The notes under the pieces were generated by a model, which ran no database searches, was not told where the DNA came from, and was given only the letters and a program-made list of their open reading frames with translations. Below are positions 39,213 through 42,382 of a stretch of DNA of 42,382 nt, piece after piece. Numbering within the stretch: position 1 is the first letter of the stretch; every line of letters starts with the position of its first letter. Both the position numbers and the translations under genes were made by a program. Source of the stretch: Candidatus Moraniibacteriota bacterium (GTDB lineage Bacteria; Patescibacteriota; Minisyncoccia; Moranbacterales; UBA1568); assembly GCA_023261695.1 (NCBI GenBank), contig JAHFON010000007.1, forward strand, positions 1 to 42,382, given 5' to 3'.

Positions 39213-40892
39213 TTATTCAGCGTCCACTAGGAGCTTCCCTTCCGTCACGAGTTCAATCTCCGCCAGAGTCGTAATGCCTTTGAGCGCTTTGAGAATGCCG
39301 TCCTGTTTCATATTCATCATCCCCTGGCGAGCGGCCGCTTTTTGAATTTCAGTTTCATTGACTTTGTGATCAAAAATCATATCCCGCAGTTCATCGTTAA
39401 CGGCTATCACCTCGTAAATAGCCACTCGGCCGCGATAGCCGGACTGGTTGCAATTTTCGCAACCTTTGCCCTGATAAAAAATAATCGGCTGTTTCGGATC
39501 AAGCCCATAATCAGCCACTTCTTTGGGATTGATCGCGTTAAACAATTCTTGGATATGATTTTTTTGAAATTCCGTCAAAGGAAATTCCACGCGGCAATCT
39601 TCGCAAATGCGCCGCACCAAACGTTGCGCCGCCACCGCCTCCAAAGACGATGCCAGCAAAAAAAATTCCACCCCCATATCTATCAGACGCGGGATGGCCC
39701 CGATAGCGTCATTGGTATGCAACGTGGAGAGAATCAAATGCCCCGTCAGCGCGGCGTGAATGACGAGTTCCGCCGTCTCATTGTCACGCACTTCTCCTAC
39801 CATAATAACATTGGGGTCCTGGCGCAGGATGGAACGCAAACCGCTTGCGAACGTATAGTCTATTTCCGGCTTAATTTGGCTCTGATTAACACCCTCAATA
39901 TAATACTCAATCGGGTCTTCCAAAGTAATGATATTGCGCTCTTCTTTGTTCAATATCTGAAGAAACGCGTACAGTGTGGTTGACTTTCCCGATCCGGTAG
40001 GACCGGTGATCAGAATGATCCCGAACGGCTTATGAATGGCTTCTTCAAGAATAGAGCGGTTTCTTCCGCATAGTCCGAGTTTTTCAATATCAGAAAGACC
40101 GGTGCTCTTGTCCAGCATACGCATAGCTATTTTTTCTCCATCCAAAACCGGCAAACTTGAGACACGCAAATCCACGACGCGTCCGTCTTCGCTCTCAAAA
40201 CGAAAACGGCCGTCTTGCGGTTTGCGTTTCTCGTCAATTTTGAGATTGGATAAAATTTTGATACGCGAGATCACGGCCCGTCCGACTTCCAGCGGAAACA
40301 CGAGTTGGGAACGGAGAATGCCGTCCACGCGAAAACGGACGCGAAAACTTTCATCAATCGGTTCGATATGAATATCGCTGGCTGATCCGTCCAGCGCGTG
40401 CCTGACAATCACATCCACCAGTTTAGCAATCGGGGTATCCTGAAAAGTTTCAACTCCCTGGTTGCTTTTCTTTTCTTTTTTTATTTCCGCGATATCCTCG
40501 GATTCTTCTTTCAAAGAAACGATGGCCTTTTTCAAAGCCATATCCGTGCCGGTGTAATATTGCATAATATCGGAAAAAGTTTTCTCCGATGCAAGGTATA
40601 TTTTAATATTCTTGTGCTCTTTTTCAGACAAAAAACGCAGAACATTGAGCGCTTCAAGGTTCTGCGGATTGACCATAGCGATACAAATGGTATCTCCTTC
40701 TTGGCGAAACGGCACCATACGGTACATTTTCGTCGTATCTTCAGAAATAAGCGCGAACAAAGTTTTATCTATTTCTTTCGGCGCTTTCGGCAAAAATGAC
40801 AACCCCAGCGCTTTGGCCTGCGCCGAAAGAACTGACACATCATCAGTTCTAATTATGGGATTTTCTTTTTTTTTGGATGTTTCCTCGGACAT
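39213..40892 (-). CDS. pilB: Type IV pilus assembly ATPase (GspE/PilB)
   Basis: ILITGPTGSGKSTTLYAFLQIL...ITLEDPIEYYIEGVNQSQI...LRSILRQDPNVIMVGEVRDNETAELVIHAALTGHLILSTLHTNDA; tetra-Cys CEDC/CENC. Start at MSEETSKKK, not 41000. Confidence 0.95.
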   Translation of the reverse strand: MSEETSKKKENPIIRTDDVSVLSAQAKALGLSFLPKAPKEIDKTLFALISEDTTKMYRMVPFRQEGDTICIAMVNPQNLEALNVLRFLSEKEHKNIKIYLASEKTFSDIMQYYTGTDMALKKAIVSLKEESEDIAEIKKEKKSNQGVETFQDTPIAKLVDVIVRHALDGSASDIHIEPIDESFRVRFRVDGILRSQLVFPLEVGRAVISRIKILSNLKIDEKRKPQDGRFRFESEDGRVVDLRVSSLPVLDGEKIAMRMLDKSTGLSDIEKLGLCGRNRSILEEAIHKPFGIILITGPTGSGKSTTLYAFLQILNKEERNIITLEDPIEYYIEGVNQSQIKPEIDYTFASGLRSILRQDPNVIMVGEVRDNETAELVIHAALTGHLILSTLHTNDAIGAIPRLIDMGVEFFLLASSLEAVAAQRLVRRICEDCRVEFPLTEFQKNHIQELFNAINPKEVADYGLDPKQPIIFYQGKGCENCNQSGYRGRVAIYEVIAVNDELRDMIFDHKVNETEIQKAAARQGMMNMKQDGILKALKGITTLAEIELVTEGKLLVDAE

Positions 40893-40906
40893 GTGCGCCT
40901 GATTGC

Positions 40907-41026
40907 AGGCCTTACGCGTTTGAGCGCAGTTCGCGACGCAAGCGAGGAACGGAGTAAGCTGTATGCGACATACAACGGTGAGTACCGGAGCTTGCAACAA
41001 AGAAATGTGCCAAACACGTAAGGCCT
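40907..41026 (+). other. Structured intergenic element E2 (candidate ncRNA or palindromic repeat element)
   Basis: Closing inverted repeat AGGCCTTACGCGTTTG (40907-40922) / CAAACACGTAAGGCCT (41011-41026), 15/16 complementary; further pairing GCGCA/TGTGC; internal hairpin GTATG-CGA-CATAC. Shares ordered motifs with E1 on the + strand. Confidence 0.7.
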
Positions 41027-41030
41027 AAGC

Positions 41031-41816
41031 TTATTGAAATGGATTAGGTTTGCCGGTTTCGCCCTTTTCCAATGTTGACATAGAATTGGTTATCTTGCTA
41101 AGCAAAGTATTGACATTCGAAAAATTAAATTTGGACTGCGAAAAAATGGGATTCTCAAGCGCCGACACTATGGGTCTCGGAGGCAAATAACCGTACTCCG
41201 CTTCAAATGTCCCGGTCAGCCTATCTGTCACCGCAACTTTTCCAGCCTCCGTTTTTTCTAAATTTTCTATGGAAAAAAAGTGTATTTGCTGAAACCGTTC
41301 TATTTGCGCCATCTGGTCAAAAAACGCCTTGATATTCGTGTAAGACCCGATAACGGTTCCCTTAAAAACAAACGTCTTGACCGTGATCGGGGGAGCTACA
41401 TCTGGAACATTGGAGTCAGCAAGCGTTCTCCCTCCGGCGACAAACGATTTCGCGGCGGGCGCGATCAGCGGCGCTTCAGCTTCTTTTGCTACTGGCAAAG
41501 GCTTAAATTCCATTTTACTGATGGCTAAACCAGATCGGGGAGCTAAAAAATTAAATGCGTCTATCACTTGCTCCTGACTCAGTGTTTTGGGTAAATACCG
41601 ATAGATAAACTGCTCCGTTTTCTGTTCCGTGTCCAATACATTATTCAAAGACTTTATATTCGCCACAATTCCGTCCATATCCGCTGCTTTGGATTGCCTG
41701 TCTGAAATTTCCGCATTTTTCTCCATCACCGTGTCAAAGTCCGGTTTGATATAACCGATGCCTAAAATAAGTATCACGACTACGAAAAAGGGAAAAAGTA
41801 ACATTTTTAATCGCAT
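41031..41816 (-). CDS. pilO: Type IV pilus assembly protein PilO-like
   Basis: N-terminal TM, coiled coil, VKTFVFKGTVIGSYTNIKAFFDQMAQIERFQQIHFFSIEN; position between pilN and pilB. Confidence 0.75.
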   Translation of the reverse strand: MRLKMLLFPFFVVVILILGIGYIKPDFDTVMEKNAEISDRQSKAADMDGIVANIKSLNNVLDTEQKTEQFIYRYLPKTLSQEQVIDAFNFLAPRSGLAISKMEFKPLPVAKEAEAPLIAPAAKSFVAGGRTLADSNVPDVAPPITVKTFVFKGTVIGSYTNIKAFFDQMAQIERFQQIHFFSIENLEKTEAGKVAVTDRLTGTFEAEYGYLPPRPIVSALENPIFSQSKFNFSNVNTLLSKITNSMSTLEKGETGKPNPFQ

Positions 41817-41845
41817 AATTTATATTTGTTAGAAAAAATAAAAAA

Positions 41846-42373
41846 TTAGTTAAGCTCGGCTTTCAAAGAAAAAGCCACGCGCCCCTCCGGTGTGACTGTA
41901 AGCAAATTCACCTTGACTACTCCAAAAGTATTGTCTGATTTGAGACTGATGATTTGTTGCGCGACAGACTTGAAACTATCCGCCTCTCCGGCCACTTCTA
42001 CGCTCTTCTCCACATTGTTATAACTGTATTTGGTTAACCTGACACTGGGAACAACCAGTTGTTGCAACTGATTCAGCAAGTTTTGAGGATCAACCGCGTG
42101 ACCTTCCAGCTGTTGTCCAATGAGTGTCAGGCGCTGATCAAAATACCCCACCCGATCAACTTTTTCGCCGCTTAATTGCCCGAGGTGTTCTGCCAGTGTC
42201 GCGTCAAAACCGGAGATCCGATCATCCAAGACTGTAATATACCAGCGCAACCCGCCAAAACCGGCTACCACTAAAAATAAAATGACGACGATGAAAATAA
42301 AATATTTATCAAAGGCCTTTCTGGGCCTGCCCATTCTTTCCAGCGTTGATGAAGCAAGATTAATTTCAGCCAT
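41846..42373 (-). CDS. pilN: Type IV pilus assembly protein PilN-like
   Basis: MAEINLASSTLERMGRPRKAFDKYFIFIVVILFLVVAGFGGLRWY... N-terminal conserved INL motif and TM; adjacent to PilO. Confidence 0.7.
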   Translation of the reverse strand: MAEINLASSTLERMGRPRKAFDKYFIFIVVILFLVVAGFGGLRWYITVLDDRISGFDATLAEHLGQLSGEKVDRVGYFDQRLTLIGQQLEGHAVDPQNLLNQLQQLVVPSVRLTKYSYNNVEKSVEVAGEADSFKSVAQQIISLKSDNTFGVVKVNLLTVTPEGRVAFSLKAELN

Positions 42374-42382
42374 TGTTTTATT

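Noticed and set aside
39213-41000. PilB ORF extended to MLQAPVLTVVCRIQL... at 41000
   Set aside because: The extra 36 residues are a translation of structured element E2. MSEETSKKK at 40892 is a typical PilB N-terminus and leaves a normal gap to pilO.

Overview
This window looks like chromosomal core genome from a Patescibacteria/CPR (Parcubacteria-like) bacterium; the lineage is inferred from gene content and small r-protein genes, not tested. Left part: tsaD, valS, a PrsW-like protease, Hsp20, a VanW-family protein, four tRNAs (Lys-CTT, Arg-TCT, His-GTG, Arg-TCG), a SIMPL-domain protein and a 1143-aa GH18 + NodB deacetylase + processive GT2 fusion. Middle: a DPBB-like secreted protein, an M23 peptidase, an ECF-sigma/TM/DUF5666-like/MacA/MacB-type exporter cluster, and several secreted or membrane proteins including a matrixin-like protease. 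Right part: an infA-rpmJ-rpsM-rpsK-rpsD-rpoA-rplQ-rplM-rpsI operon, gatC-gatA, ligA, and a type IV pilus locus (pilN, pilO, pilB, pilT, pilC, two pilins, pilD, pseudopilins). No CRISPR array, transposase, prophage or obvious defence system is visible. The signal least explained by annotation is a pair of 120-150 nt structured intergenic elements, one after valS and one between pilO and pilB. They share ordered motifs (GCGAGGA ... GAGTAAG - 5-bp hairpin - GAGTAC) inside long closing inverted repeats with unrelated sequences. Other points of interest are an RpoA without a visible alpha-CTD, a tRNA-His inside a 15-bp extended acceptor helix, the all-in-one polysaccharide enzyme, and tandem pilins with a shared C-terminal FPxGC motif.
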